Shown here one piece after another: positions 52,425 through 59,818 of a stretch of DNA of 64,000 nt. The stretch spans positions 25,741 to 89,740 of the forward strand of contig JAKLJI010000015.1 of assembly GCA_023151275.1 (NCBI GenBank), given 5' to 3'. The notes under the pieces are model-generated. The model was not told the DNA's origin. It did not search any database and worked only from the letters and a program-made list of their open reading frames with translations. Origin of the DNA: Bacteroidia bacterium. GTDB lineage: Bacteria; Bacteroidota; Bacteroidia; UKL13-3. The position numbers and the translations under genes were made by a program. Positions within the stretch are counted from its first letter, which is position 1. Every line of letters starts with the position of its first letter.

Positions 52425-52652
52425 CTATTTTGGTTTGATTGCACACCAGTGCTCTTTTAAAATTTGAAGGTCATATTCATCGCATCCTTGTTTTCTTAAT
52501 TTAGAAATTGTTGTATTGCCTATTACATCTTCTAGGCAATTCCTAGCAATTACAGAATCTCTATGCTGGTATAGCATTGTTGCTATTGCACAGATTGCTC
52601 CTTGAATAAATTTATTATCAAGTTCTTTTTTTGTTTGTCTTCTAGTCGCCAT
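52425..52652 (-). CDS. Unknown early phage protein, 75 residues
   Basis: Helical, basic N-terminus (MATRRQTKKELDNKF) and a helical pattern ISKLRKQGCDEYDLQILKEHW. Tight spacing with both neighbours. No family recognised. Confidence 0.55.
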   Translation of the reverse strand: MATRRQTKKELDNKFIQGAICAIATMLYQHRDSVIARNCLEDVIGNTTISKLRKQGCDEYDLQILKEHWCAIKPK

Positions 52653-52658
52653 ATTTAT

Positions 52659-52811
52659 TTATTTCTGATTTTGTTTCTCAACAATTATTGCCGCAAATAG
52701 TAGCCCAAGAAAAACCCCAAGGCTTAGGCCAATTATGAAGAATCCTGTATTTGTGTAGCTCCATGTAATTTCTATTTTAAACATGGTTTCTTCAAAAGGA
52801 TTAGAATCCAT
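52659..52811 (-). CDS. Small single-span membrane protein
   Basis: 50 residues from 52811 (overlapping the ASCH gene stop) or 41 from an ATG at 52784. One membrane segment (FFIIGLSLGVFLGLLFAAII) followed by a short basic tail. Role unknown. Confidence 0.5.
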   Translation of the reverse strand: MDSNPFEETMFKIEITWSYTNTGFFIIGLSLGVFLGLLFAAIIVEKQNQK

Positions 52812-53490
52812 CAGGCTTGCCCTCCAATTTTTTGAATTCAATAACCCACACCCATGGGTTTGCTTCCCAAGAATCTAAGCCATTAATACTTGCCCAAAGT
52901 GATTGGAATGATGATATTGGGCTTCTCCAATCAGATTTTACATTCATGTAATCTTTATATCTGTACTCAGAGAATAAGCTACTCCAGTTAAACTCAATTC
53001 CCTCTGAAATAGCATCACCGGAATTAATATCCTGCAATCTTTCAACTCGAATATTTGTAATCTGAAGAAATAAACGGCAGGCCTCTTTGGGCATGTGAAT
53101 GGATGGTTTCCATTTATATCCATATTTTTCTTTTGCATATTTCATCCAGTCTTCGTGCATAGAGGATTTATAAACCCATTGGACTCCATCCCTGCTTCCT
53201 TCAAGTAAATCATGAGCATGGTCTCGAATAACATAAGTACAAGATTCCCTTACCCAAAGCACATCACCTGGTTGGCCATATTTGCATTTAAAGAATTTGC
53301 TTCCATAACCTTCTTGAAACTTCCCTCTGCCTTCAATGTGTCCAGCAGGTGTAAGAGCGGAAAATCCAAAATTATCCCACTTAATTTTTTCTGATGGTTG
53401 AGGCTTAACGACACGCCTTGTCATTGTTTTTCTTCCATCCAAAATAGCTTGCACCATTGGAGTGGAGAATAGAATTGGAATGAGTTTCAT
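52801..53490 (-). CDS. ASCH/PUA-like domain phage protein
   Basis: 229 residues. The start MKLIPILFSTPMVQAILDGRKTMTRR is the hallmark of phage ASCH-type proteins, and GQPGDVLWVRESC continues the fold. ASCH domains bind RNA or modified nucleotides; in phages they are common early genes with no established target. Its start overlaps the previous gene by 4 bases. Confidence 0.82.
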   Translation of the reverse strand: MKLIPILFSTPMVQAILDGRKTMTRRVVKPQPSEKIKWDNFGFSALTPAGHIEGRGKFQEGYGSKFFKCKYGQPGDVLWVRESCTYVIRDHAHDLLEGSRDGVQWVYKSSMHEDWMKYAKEKYGYKWKPSIHMPKEACRLFLQITNIRVERLQDINSGDAISEGIEFNWSSLFSEYRYKDYMNVKSDWRSPISSFQSLWASINGLDSWEANPWVWVIEFKKLEGKPDGF

Positions 53491-53957
53491 GACTGGCCCC
53501 CTTCCTTGATGCTCACAGCCTTCTTAATTAGTTGATGGATACGGTCTCCTTTGATAACCATTCCTGCCTCATCCAAATACCCATCAATTTGCCCAATCAG
53601 GGTTTCAATCGCCTTGATTTTTTCTAACTGCAAATCAGTAACCTTTAGGATAGTTTCTAACTGCTTGTCTTTGTATTCAAGTGTCTTTTCAAGCTTTGAA
53701 ATTTTTTCTTCTGCTTTGTAATAGGCATCTAGCTCAAGGTGCTTAATTGCTTCCCAAGTTTCGCGAAACTTCTTAGGGTTTTCAATCCCTGCCATCGCGT
53801 TCACGCAGGCAACTATGCGGGATGCATTGGCTTGGTCTAATTCGTTGTCGCCTGTTGACCATATTTCGCTTACGTGGGCATCACTGCCAACGATTTCAGG
53901 AAAAGCGGTTTGATTGTCTACGTACCAAGGCTCTGGTGTGTGTTTCGTATTTCCCAT
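53487..53957 (-). CDS. Phage early protein with coiled coil
   Basis: 156 residues from MGNTKHTPEPWYVDN at 53957, two bases after the previous stop; the HTPEPW start and NASRIVACVNAMAGI segment are common to a widespread phage early family. A coiled coil follows (EEKISKLEKTLEYKDKQLE). Function unknown. Confidence 0.65.
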   Translation of the reverse strand: MGNTKHTPEPWYVDNQTAFPEIVGSDAHVSEIWSTGDNELDQANASRIVACVNAMAGIENPKKFRETWEAIKHLELDAYYKAEEKISKLEKTLEYKDKQLETILKVTDLQLEKIKAIETLIGQIDGYLDEAGMVIKGDRIHQLIKKAVSIKEGGQS

Positions 53958-53959
53958 CT

Positions 53960-54343
53960 CTATTTTGATTTTATTCCAGACTTCGTAATAATTGGCCAAT
54001 ATTCAATTCCATCAGATTTAATTGGCTCTTTAGCCACGAGAAAGCTTGTTGAATAATCAATGCCAAGGGAATCGGAAATGGCACGAACTGTACCAATATT
54101 ATTTAATAGCAGTAACTCTTTATTCATCCTAAGTTCAAACCCGGTTTTTGATTTGAATAAATACCAGTCTTTCGGGTTAGATTCATCCTGCCCAAAAGAA
54201 ATACAATCACCTTTTTTGAGATGCATGGTGTTTACCAGCATGCTTGAAAACCTGATTAATCCTTTTTTGAAGCTTACATTAATGGAATTCCTGCCAGCCT
54301 TAGCTCGCATGGAAGTTTCATTGTCAAATATTTTAAGTTTCAT
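53960..54343 (-). CDS. Unknown early phage protein
   Basis: 127 residues from MKLKIFDNETSMRAKAG. Sequence pattern NSINVSFKKGLIRFSSML and WYLFKSKTGFELRMN suggest a small beta-rich fold, possibly DNA-binding, given its position next to the primase-helicase. Not assigned. Confidence 0.55.
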   Translation of the reverse strand: MKLKIFDNETSMRAKAGRNSINVSFKKGLIRFSSMLVNTMHLKKGDCISFGQDESNPKDWYLFKSKTGFELRMNKELLLLNNIGTVRAISDSLGIDYSTSFLVAKEPIKSDGIEYWPIITKSGIKSK

Positions 54344-54374
54344 GTTGATCACGTTCAGAATCCCTGTTCCCGGT

Positions 54375-54581
54375 TTAAATTTTGATTAGTTTTTTTGATT
54401 CAATAAATCCAATAAAATCACATAGGGTTACTTCCTTGAAATTGCCGTTCGATTTCATTTCTACGCAGGAATAACCAATTGTTCCATCCTCATTCTTCCT
54501 GTATGGATAAATGCAGCTAGAGCATTGCCAAACCCTTTGTTTGCTGTCAACAAAGCTTTTTGGCCCTTCTCCTAAAAGCAT
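54375..54581 (-). CDS. Small Cys-containing early protein
   Basis: 68 residues from MLLGEGPKSF at 54581, shortly after the primase-helicase stop (54589); an earlier ATG at 54617 would overlap that gene. WQCSSCIYPYR and a later Cys could bind metal. Function unknown. Confidence 0.5.
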   Translation of the reverse strand: MLLGEGPKSFVDSKQRVWQCSSCIYPYRKNEDGTIGYSCVEMKSNGNFKEVTLCDFIGFIESKKLIKI

Positions 54582-54588
54582 GGCAACC

Positions 54589-57411
54589 TTAGAACGGCAG
54601 GTCTCCCGAAGTTTCATCTGCTTTTTCCTCCACTACTTTAGTTGGTGAATAGCCTGGTGTTTCTATGTAGTAAAATTCAACTGTGTTATCTCCAACTCTT
54701 TTTACAATTCTGCCCTGGGCATTGCATTTGTCTTTAGGGTTAAGTTTGTAGCCATAAAACTTGCACCATGTTTTAATGGAGCGGGTAAACTTCTGCATGC
54801 TCCATCCTTTTAGGTTGTTTTTGGTAATGCAATCCTGGAATGCAGATTCACGTACCACTTCTGAGTTTAGTCTTCCCGATTCCTCACTGAAATACACATC
54901 TGCCCAAGCTTTAAAGGTTTCCCCCATTTCGCCAAGCAGTTGGCGCATGGAAACTTTACCCATTGGCGGGTTTATTTTCTCGTCAATAGCCAGGTAAGCC
55001 TTAATGCATTGAGCTCCAAAATTCAAGGTCAGGTTCCACTGATCTTCATCAAAATCTGTAAAAAGGTTCATTCCAAAATCATCCTTTGGCGTTCTTCTGT
55101 CGGCATATCTTTCTGAAGGCCCAGTGTGGTAATAATCAGAGAACACTACAAAGATTAAGCGGTCAAGGGTACTGCCATCACTAGCCTTAGGTGCAAAGTT
55201 TGAACTGAATGCCATTTTAGGGCTGTCAAATTCAGATAGCGTAAAGCTCTTGGTATTTTTCGGGTTAATATTCCAAGGCCCGGTGATCAGCGGGAAAAAG
55301 AAAGAGAAATTCAGGTATTCAGCGCAGTCATCAAAAAGCACGTAATCGGTGAATTCATTCACATTTTCCAGCAAGTGCTTGTTTTCGGTTATGCGCGGAT
55401 CCCGAGCTCCAATTGGCTCGTAACGCAAAAAATACTGCGGAAATTTTAGCATCAATGATTTTCCGGAGCGGCCTTCACTTTGTCCATCTTCAATTACCTC
55501 ATTCTCCATTGCCCAAACAGCGTATGCGCTTGACGGCTCTTTGTACTTATGCAATAAGTATCCAAGTGCATAAATCTTGTTAATGAGGTGCAATTCATGT
55601 TCTCTGGCTTCCTCAGGTTTTAAAGTTGTTCTTAAACCACCATTGCCATCTTCAACTCCAATTTCTTCCACCTTCCAGTGCATGCGGCAAGTGCGCTCAA
55701 GAAATTTGAAAAAAATGCAGTTATGCTCTTTTACATCAATGTGAAATCCATCCCCTGATTTTGTGATGGAAAAGAAATCATCCAGCAGCTTTACCCTGTG
55801 TCTGATTACCTCCTTTTCCCAAACAAATTTCTTTACCTCACCGGCTTTAAAATCTTGAATGCCATCCTTGGTAATCTTCCAGGTGCGGTTTTCAAAAAAT
55901 AGCCACTGGGTATCCTTATCAAAATCGGTGAAGTCTATTTTGGTATGTGGCAGATTTTCAAAGCTGGTAGCATTAAGCTGAGTGGTGCGGAAAAAGGTAT
56001 TTCTCAATTTTGTGTCCACAGCTCTATCCGCAAGAAATTTATTTACAGCACGGCGAACTTTTTTAGCATCAACCTCAGATACAATGTTTCCATTGATGTG
56101 AATGTATGAATCAAGCTCATTTTGATTCGTGTACTGGAAGTATCCATTTTGGCTTAGAAACCAATACAAATGAGTGTTGTTGCATTCGTATTGGTACCCG
56201 GTAAACTTGCCCTTCTTATCGTATTGAGGCACTTCATCCCAAAAGCGATAGGGGAGGGCGGCTTTTACCAAGGCATCAAAATCTTTTCTCTTCCAATATT
56301 TTAGGAAATCTCTAACATCCTTGCATGGGTTTCCGCGCCAATCGTTTTTATCCAACAATGCATCAGGAAGCTGGATAGTTCGCATATCAAGGTAAATCAT
56401 GCAGATTTCGTGCACTGTTCGCTTACCGGTTGCATCTAAATCTCCCAGAATACACATCTTTTCGGTAAGCTTTGAAAGTTGGAAATACTTATCACCTTTC
56501 AGCTTAGCAGATTCTGAATTCATCCAAATTACCTGGTAATCCAATGCGGCCACGTTAAGCGCATCAGAGCCACCGGTACATAGGATTATTTCGGGAAGCT
56601 TTATATCCTTGCCTTTTTCATTTTCTTCATCATCATCCCCAGTGTCTTTATTGATGTCATCGTATTTGCGCTGGGCTTGAACAGCACCAAAAATGTAATC
56701 ATCAGGCCGCTTCCCAGGTTCGTAAATAAATCGCTTTGACTTATCAACCGCTTTTGGCTGATAAATTTTCCGTATGGTACGGCCATCAGCAGGAATTTCA
56801 AAAACAAAAATTGGGTAATGATCTGTACTTCCAATGGTGGTTACCTTTCGGTTTTTGCAGATGGAGTATGAGTTTAGCTTGTGCAGAAAATAATGTTTGC
56901 AAAGCTTGCGCAAGCGGGTTTGCCAATCATCTGAATTCTGTTCAAGCTCAGATTTGCCCTTTACGTATTCTATGGCATTTTCGGAGAATAGAACGCGCAA
57001 ATCGGCCTCGGTAAAATCACCAACATCAAAGCTCCAGTGCCCTTCTTCATCTTCCGGGTTTGCATCTCGCTGGGCAAAACTTGGCTTTAGCAATTCAATT
57101 TGGCGTTCAGTTGATGCAATATTGAATCTGTCAGCAATGAGGTTAATGGCTGTTTTAAAGTCGCAGTTTTCCTCATCCATTACCACGGCAATTGCATTCC
57201 TTGGCTTTGCATCTCCTCCAAAATCGGTTACTACCCAATTGCCATCCGGCATGCGCTTAAGGGTAGCACTTGGAGTTTTTTCAGACTCTCTTAATTTGAA
57301 TTTCTTTCTACCATCCTGGCAATTGCTGGCCTGTGGATAGTAACTAAGAATTACATCAAGACCGCCATTTGTTGCCCGGAATATTTCTTCCTGTTCAACA
57401 AATTTAGCCAT
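54589..57411 (-). CDS. Primase-helicase (Toprim + SF3/D5-like ATPase)
   Basis: 940 residues. The N-terminal part (ESEKTPSATLKRM ... WVVTDFGG) resembles the CHC2-type zinc-binding primase domain without the full Cys set. A Toprim-like region follows (ILCTGGSDALNVAAL with Glu replaced, then LGDLDATGKR). The C-terminal helicase has Walker A GRSGKS at 647-652 and DYVLFDDC as Walker B, as in D5/SF3-type phage enzymes. It should prime and unwind DNA at the phage origin; no DNA polymerase is encoded, so host polymerase is needed. Confidence 0.85.
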   Translation of the reverse strand: MAKFVEQEEIFRATNGGLDVILSYYPQASNCQDGRKKFKLRESEKTPSATLKRMPDGNWVVTDFGGDAKPRNAIAVVMDEENCDFKTAINLIADRFNIASTERQIELLKPSFAQRDANPEDEEGHWSFDVGDFTEADLRVLFSENAIEYVKGKSELEQNSDDWQTRLRKLCKHYFLHKLNSYSICKNRKVTTIGSTDHYPIFVFEIPADGRTIRKIYQPKAVDKSKRFIYEPGKRPDDYIFGAVQAQRKYDDINKDTGDDDEENEKGKDIKLPEIILCTGGSDALNVAALDYQVIWMNSESAKLKGDKYFQLSKLTEKMCILGDLDATGKRTVHEICMIYLDMRTIQLPDALLDKNDWRGNPCKDVRDFLKYWKRKDFDALVKAALPYRFWDEVPQYDKKGKFTGYQYECNNTHLYWFLSQNGYFQYTNQNELDSYIHINGNIVSEVDAKKVRRAVNKFLADRAVDTKLRNTFFRTTQLNATSFENLPHTKIDFTDFDKDTQWLFFENRTWKITKDGIQDFKAGEVKKFVWEKEVIRHRVKLLDDFFSITKSGDGFHIDVKEHNCIFFKFLERTCRMHWKVEEIGVEDGNGGLRTTLKPEEAREHELHLINKIYALGYLLHKYKEPSSAYAVWAMENEVIEDGQSEGRSGKSLMLKFPQYFLRYEPIGARDPRITENKHLLENVNEFTDYVLFDDCAEYLNFSFFFPLITGPWNINPKNTKSFTLSEFDSPKMAFSSNFAPKASDGSTLDRLIFVVFSDYYHTGPSERYADRRTPKDDFGMNLFTDFDEDQWNLTLNFGAQCIKAYLAIDEKINPPMGKVSMRQLLGEMGETFKAWADVYFSEESGRLNSEVVRESAFQDCITKNNLKGWSMQKFTRSIKTWCKFYGYKLNPKDKCNAQGRIVKRVGDNTVEFYYIETPGYSPTKVVEEKADETSGDLPF

Positions 57412-57592
57412 GCGATAGATCCTTTCTGCGACCTATTAACTGTTCATCAGCTTGTTGCAAGGCCATTTCCAAAGTGATATCACAAATTAAAATTTCAACT
57501 TGGTCAAACCAGCCATGAAAGCTGTACATGCCATTTTCAAGCTTTATTGGGATTAAAAATCCATACTTGGTAATAAATTCATTGGCAGTCAT
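57404..57592 (-). CDS. Unknown small early protein
   Basis: 62 residues, start MTANEFITKYGFLIP, overlapping the primase-helicase start by 8 bases. Acidic, no motif recognised. Confidence 0.55.
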   Translation of the reverse strand: MTANEFITKYGFLIPIKLENGMYSFHGWFDQVEILICDITLEMALQQADEQLIGRRKDLSHG

Positions 57593-57843
57593 TTTACACC
57601 TCCTTGTGCCATGAATAACATGTAATCCTCATCGGTTACAAGGGTTAAATCACCTTCCCAAACTGCAGGGCCATGCCCTGAAATAATGTAATAAGGTTCA
57701 TCTGGCTTTCCGGATTTGGTTACTTTATGGAGTTTGGAAATTACAATTCCAATAATTGGTTCCTTTTCAGGATTAGCAACTTGTACAGGGTCAAGCGTAT
57801 TAAAGCGGTGAGGCTTCCGGTTAATGCTATTGTGTAGCGACAT
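57589..57843 (-). CDS. Unknown small early protein
   Basis: 84 residues with a beta-rich KEPIIGIVISKLHKVTKSGK segment, ATGA overlap with the next gene. No family recognised. Confidence 0.5.
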   Translation of the reverse strand: MSLHNSINRKPHRFNTLDPVQVANPEKEPIIGIVISKLHKVTKSGKPDEPYYIISGHGPAVWEGDLTLVTDEDYMLFMAQGGVK

Positions 57844-57858
57844 AAAAAATTTTGGTGG

Positions 57859-58074
57859 TTAAGAGTTTAACTTTTTGATTTCTTCTGTTACCTCTTTAAG
57901 GTGCGGGAGTGGCATAATTTGATTCCCACTCATGTTGACGATTTTTTGCCCAAAGAATACTGCGTGAGAACCGATACTGAAAGCTTTTTCAGTGTCTGAT
58001 TCTTCCAGATTAGCCAACAAATTGCCCAGATTTATAAGGAGCTGAGCATGCTCCATTAATTCTTTTTTATTCAT
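57859..58074 (-). CDS. Unknown small early protein
   Basis: 71 residues, helical (HAQLLINLGNLLANLEES). Overlaps the previous gene by 8 bases. No family recognised. Confidence 0.5.
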   Translation of the reverse strand: MNKKELMEHAQLLINLGNLLANLEESDTEKAFSIGSHAVFFGQKIVNMSGNQIMPLPHLKEVTEEIKKLNS

Positions 58075-58276
58075 GATTTGTTATGATTGGTAGTTGAGTT
58101 AATAAATCACTAGGTATTTCCTTTTCGAGATTTGCATAAATGCAATTAGCCTCAGCCTTCAAGCCAACAATTGCATTGCTGATTGGCCGTATTTTATTAA
58201 TCTGCCTTAACTCTTTAATCTCTCTAGTAAGAAGTTGGTACCAGCGGAGATTGGCTTTTATTAATGTCATTTCCAT
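58067..58276 (-). CDS. Unknown small early protein
   Basis: 69 residues, basic and helical (MEMTLIKANLRWYQLLTRE). It starts two bases after the stop of the 48-residue membrane protein. No family recognised. Confidence 0.5.
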   Translation of the reverse strand: MEMTLIKANLRWYQLLTREIKELRQINKIRPISNAIVGLKAEANCIYANLEKEIPSDLLTQLPIITNHE

Positions 58277-58278
58277 GG

Positions 58279-58425
58279 CTACTCATTTCTAAATTTTTTG
58301 CCTTCATTTTCTTTTCTCGCTTTCCAGATGCTTCTGATTTCAATTATCAGCATGCAAAAAATTGCCAGGTAAAAGCCAAATGCCAAGGCATCACCTGCAT
58401 TGAAGTAGTTTTTTAATATTTCCAT
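58279..58425 (-). CDS. 48-residue single-span membrane protein
   Basis: A short gene: MEILKNYFNAGD, then a membrane segment (ALAFGFYLAIFCMLIIEI) and a basic tail (WKARKENEGKKF). The start at 58425 is preceded by GGAGGAAA, eight bases upstream, one of the few clear Shine-Dalgarno sequences in the window. It overlaps the previous gene by 13 bases. Function unknown. Confidence 0.65.
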   Translation of the reverse strand: MEILKNYFNAGDALAFGFYLAIFCMLIIEIRSIWKARKENEGKKFRNE

Positions 58426-58859
58426 AATGGGTTTCCTCCGGTTATGTATGAGTGAGAAAAGTGAATTAGTTCTTCAATCTCGGCAGCCCAATAGTGGTGA
58501 GTGCTTTCTAATGAGGGGAGAAGAATTCTGAATTTTTGCTGATGAGTGATTACAAAGCGGCAAGTATCTGCCAGTGAATTGCACTCCTCAATTCTGAGTA
58601 GTCCGGTAATTATTGATGCAATGTTGACATTAAGCATGCCTACCTGAATCAATGCAGTTCTGCGCTGCTTTAAGAAGGAAGAGAATTCCTTCTTAATGAA
58701 AACTTTGGCTCTACCGGTGGCCCAGTTTCTGGCCGAAACTGGATTTGGGAAGAACTTGTTTTCAAACAATTGCTTCTCTTTATGATGCGGTCTGGCAATT
58801 TTAACTCCAAAAGTTGCCAAGTGATGCCCATTTACCTCGCTTAAATTGGCTATAATCAT
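58413..58859 (-). CDS. Unknown early phage protein, 148 residues
   Basis: Basic N-terminal half (VKIARPHHKEKQLFENKFF, KVFIKKEFSSFLKQRR) and a helical C-terminal half. It lies two bases after the Cro-like gene. Possibly nucleic-acid binding by charge, but no motif is recognised. Confidence 0.55.
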   Translation of the reverse strand: MIIANLSEVNGHHLATFGVKIARPHHKEKQLFENKFFPNPVSARNWATGRAKVFIKKEFSSFLKQRRTALIQVGMLNVNIASIITGLLRIEECNSLADTCRFVITHQQKFRILLPSLESTHHYWAAEIEELIHFSHSYITGGNPLWKY

Positions 58860-58861
58860 GG

Positions 58862-59143
58862 TTATTTTTTGGTTAAGTTGAGCCTTTTTGCCAGCTCATT
58901 TTGAGATTTTGTTACGAAAAAGAGCTGGCTAATTTCCCCTTCATAGCCATTTTCGGAAAGGACGTTAAGAATGGTTGGCAGGTGTTTGCTTCTGGGTTGC
59001 CTCTCGTTTGCCAGCCAGCTTCTCACAGTTCTCTCGCTGACTCCACACTCTTTAGTGATTTGCAAGTAAAGTCGCTTTTCCAGCGCTAGATCATCGGCAG
59101 TACTTGCCAACTTTCGGCAAGTTAATTTGATTTTGTTTTCCAT
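58862..59143 (-). CDS. Cro-like helix-turn-helix regulator, first gene of early operon
   Basis: 93 residues with a helix-turn-helix (LQITKECGVSERTVRSWLANERQPR). It is divergent from the putative repressor gene at 59251. An inverted repeat ACTTGCC / GGCAAGT lies inside its own 5' coding part (59102-59122), resembling the upstream palindrome. Early-gene switch protein by position. Confidence 0.75.
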   Translation of the reverse strand: MENKIKLTCRKLASTADDLALEKRLYLQITKECGVSERTVRSWLANERQPRSKHLPTILNVLSENGYEGEISQLFFVTKSQNELAKRLNLTKK

Positions 59144-59157
59144 GTTTGGCGATTAAT

Positions 59158-59174
59158 GTGGCAAATATTGCCAC
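59158..59174. promoter_or_regulatory. Operator palindrome in the divergent control region
   Basis: GTGGCAAATATTGCCAC, a perfect 17-base palindrome. It contains the sequence AATATTTG (minus strand, 7 of 8 match to a -7 box) for the early operon, whose ATG is at 59143, so bound protein would block that promoter. Confidence 0.65.
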
Positions 59175-59213
59175 TAAATGGATATATTTGGAAATTAAAT
59201 ATCCACACTTGGT
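59175..59213. promoter_or_regulatory. TATCCA/TTGG sites and repressor promoter
   Basis: TGGATA (59179-59184), TTTGGA and TATCCACACTTGG (59200-59212) repeat the elements of the 50.3 kb operators. TATATTTG at 59183-59190 is a perfect plus-strand -7 box for the gene at 59251, overlapping the first site. Confidence 0.5.
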
Positions 59214-59250
59214 AAGTCCTTATTCACATTTGAGAAAGGAAATTTCGGCC

Positions 59251-59685
59251 ATGAAATCACAAGATTCTAAGGTGGCTGAAATTCCAAGTAAGTCACATAG
59301 AGGTGCTTACGTGGAGTACGTTATGCGCAATTCAAGACTGAATGGGCAGAGGGTAACAAAAACATTTGTGGCTGAAAAACTAGGCACTCACAGGCGAACG
59401 CTAGACCTATGGTTTAGCAAAGTGGATATGGAAGTTGCCAAAATTCGGGATATAGGCCGCGTAATTCGCCACGACTTCTCAGAAGATTATCCAGAATTGA
59501 AGCAGGAATTATCCTGGACAATTTCGGATGAACTGGCAGTAGATAGCAGTATGGATAAGTCTGAACAGCTTCGCCGTTGCAAAACTGAGCGCGACAGGTA
59601 CAGAGATTTGTACATTCAGCAGCTTGAAAAATTCACAAAGCTGCAGGAGGAGTTTTATACTCTGAAATTAAGCCATACCAAATAG
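59251..59685 (+). CDS. Putative phage repressor-like HTH protein
   Basis: 144 residues from the ATG at 59251; a start at 59146 would leave no space for a promoter because the divergent gene begins three bases away. FVAEKLGTHRRTLDLWFSK is a helix-turn-helix, and the C-terminus is a coiled coil (RDRYRDLYIQQLEKFTKLQEE). It is the only plus-strand gene at this end and is presumably expressed in the lysogen. Confidence 0.72.
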   Translation: MKSQDSKVAEIPSKSHRGAYVEYVMRNSRLNGQRVTKTFVAEKLGTHRRTLDLWFSKVDMEVAKIRDIGRVIRHDFSEDYPELKQELSWTISDELAVDSSMDKSEQLRRCKTERDRYRDLYIQQLEKFTKLQEEFYTLKLSHTK

Positions 59686-59695
59686 GTGCAATCAC

Positions 59696-59711
59696 CTTGC
59701 CGCACTTGCCG
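59696..59711 (+). repeat. Candidate integrase arm site, right copy
   Basis: CTTGCCGCACTTGCCG, identical to 20733-20748, 55 bases before the right core. Confidence 0.5.
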
Positions 59712-59765
59712 CAGCAAATTTCTATAAACTCTTATTGTAAATCAGATAGTTCCATGAAAAAAACA

Positions 59766-59789
59766 GGGTTCAAGTCCCGCTCCGGGTAC
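59766..59789 (+). other. Right attachment site core (attR)
   Basis: 24-bp copy of the tRNA-Leu 3' end. The rest of the tRNA is absent, so this is a remnant, not a gene. Confidence 0.93.
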
Positions 59790-59790
59790 G

Positions 59791-59818
59791 AAAGCTTCGG
59801 TTTTACCGAAGCTTTTTT
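59791..59818. terminator. Original host terminator of tRNA-Leu
   Basis: AAAGCTTCGGT / ACCGAAGCTTT with a three-base loop and a T run. Before integration it stood behind tRNA-Leu; now it serves the right border and the convergent PorG-like gene, whose stop lies inside it (59803). Confidence 0.85.

Larger units (their letters stand above)
20640..59789. mobile_element. Integrated tailed prophage, about 39.1 kb
   Basis: Bounded by an exact 24-bp direct repeat of the tRNA-Leu 3' end. It encodes a tyrosine recombinase beside the intact tRNA, divergent regulators at the other end, a primase-helicase, large terminase, portal, S49 protease, capsid, holin, amidase, spanin, fibres and a tape measure. 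The tape measure and a long tail module indicate a siphovirus- or myovirus-like particle; no sheath protein is recognisable, so siphovirus-like is more likely. All core modules are present, but the tape measure gene is frameshifted in this sequence. Confidence 0.95.

Noticed and set aside
59146..59250. Start of the repressor-like gene at 59146
   Set aside because: It would lie three bases from the divergent ATG and inside the operator region; 59251 leaves room for the promoter at 59183-59190.
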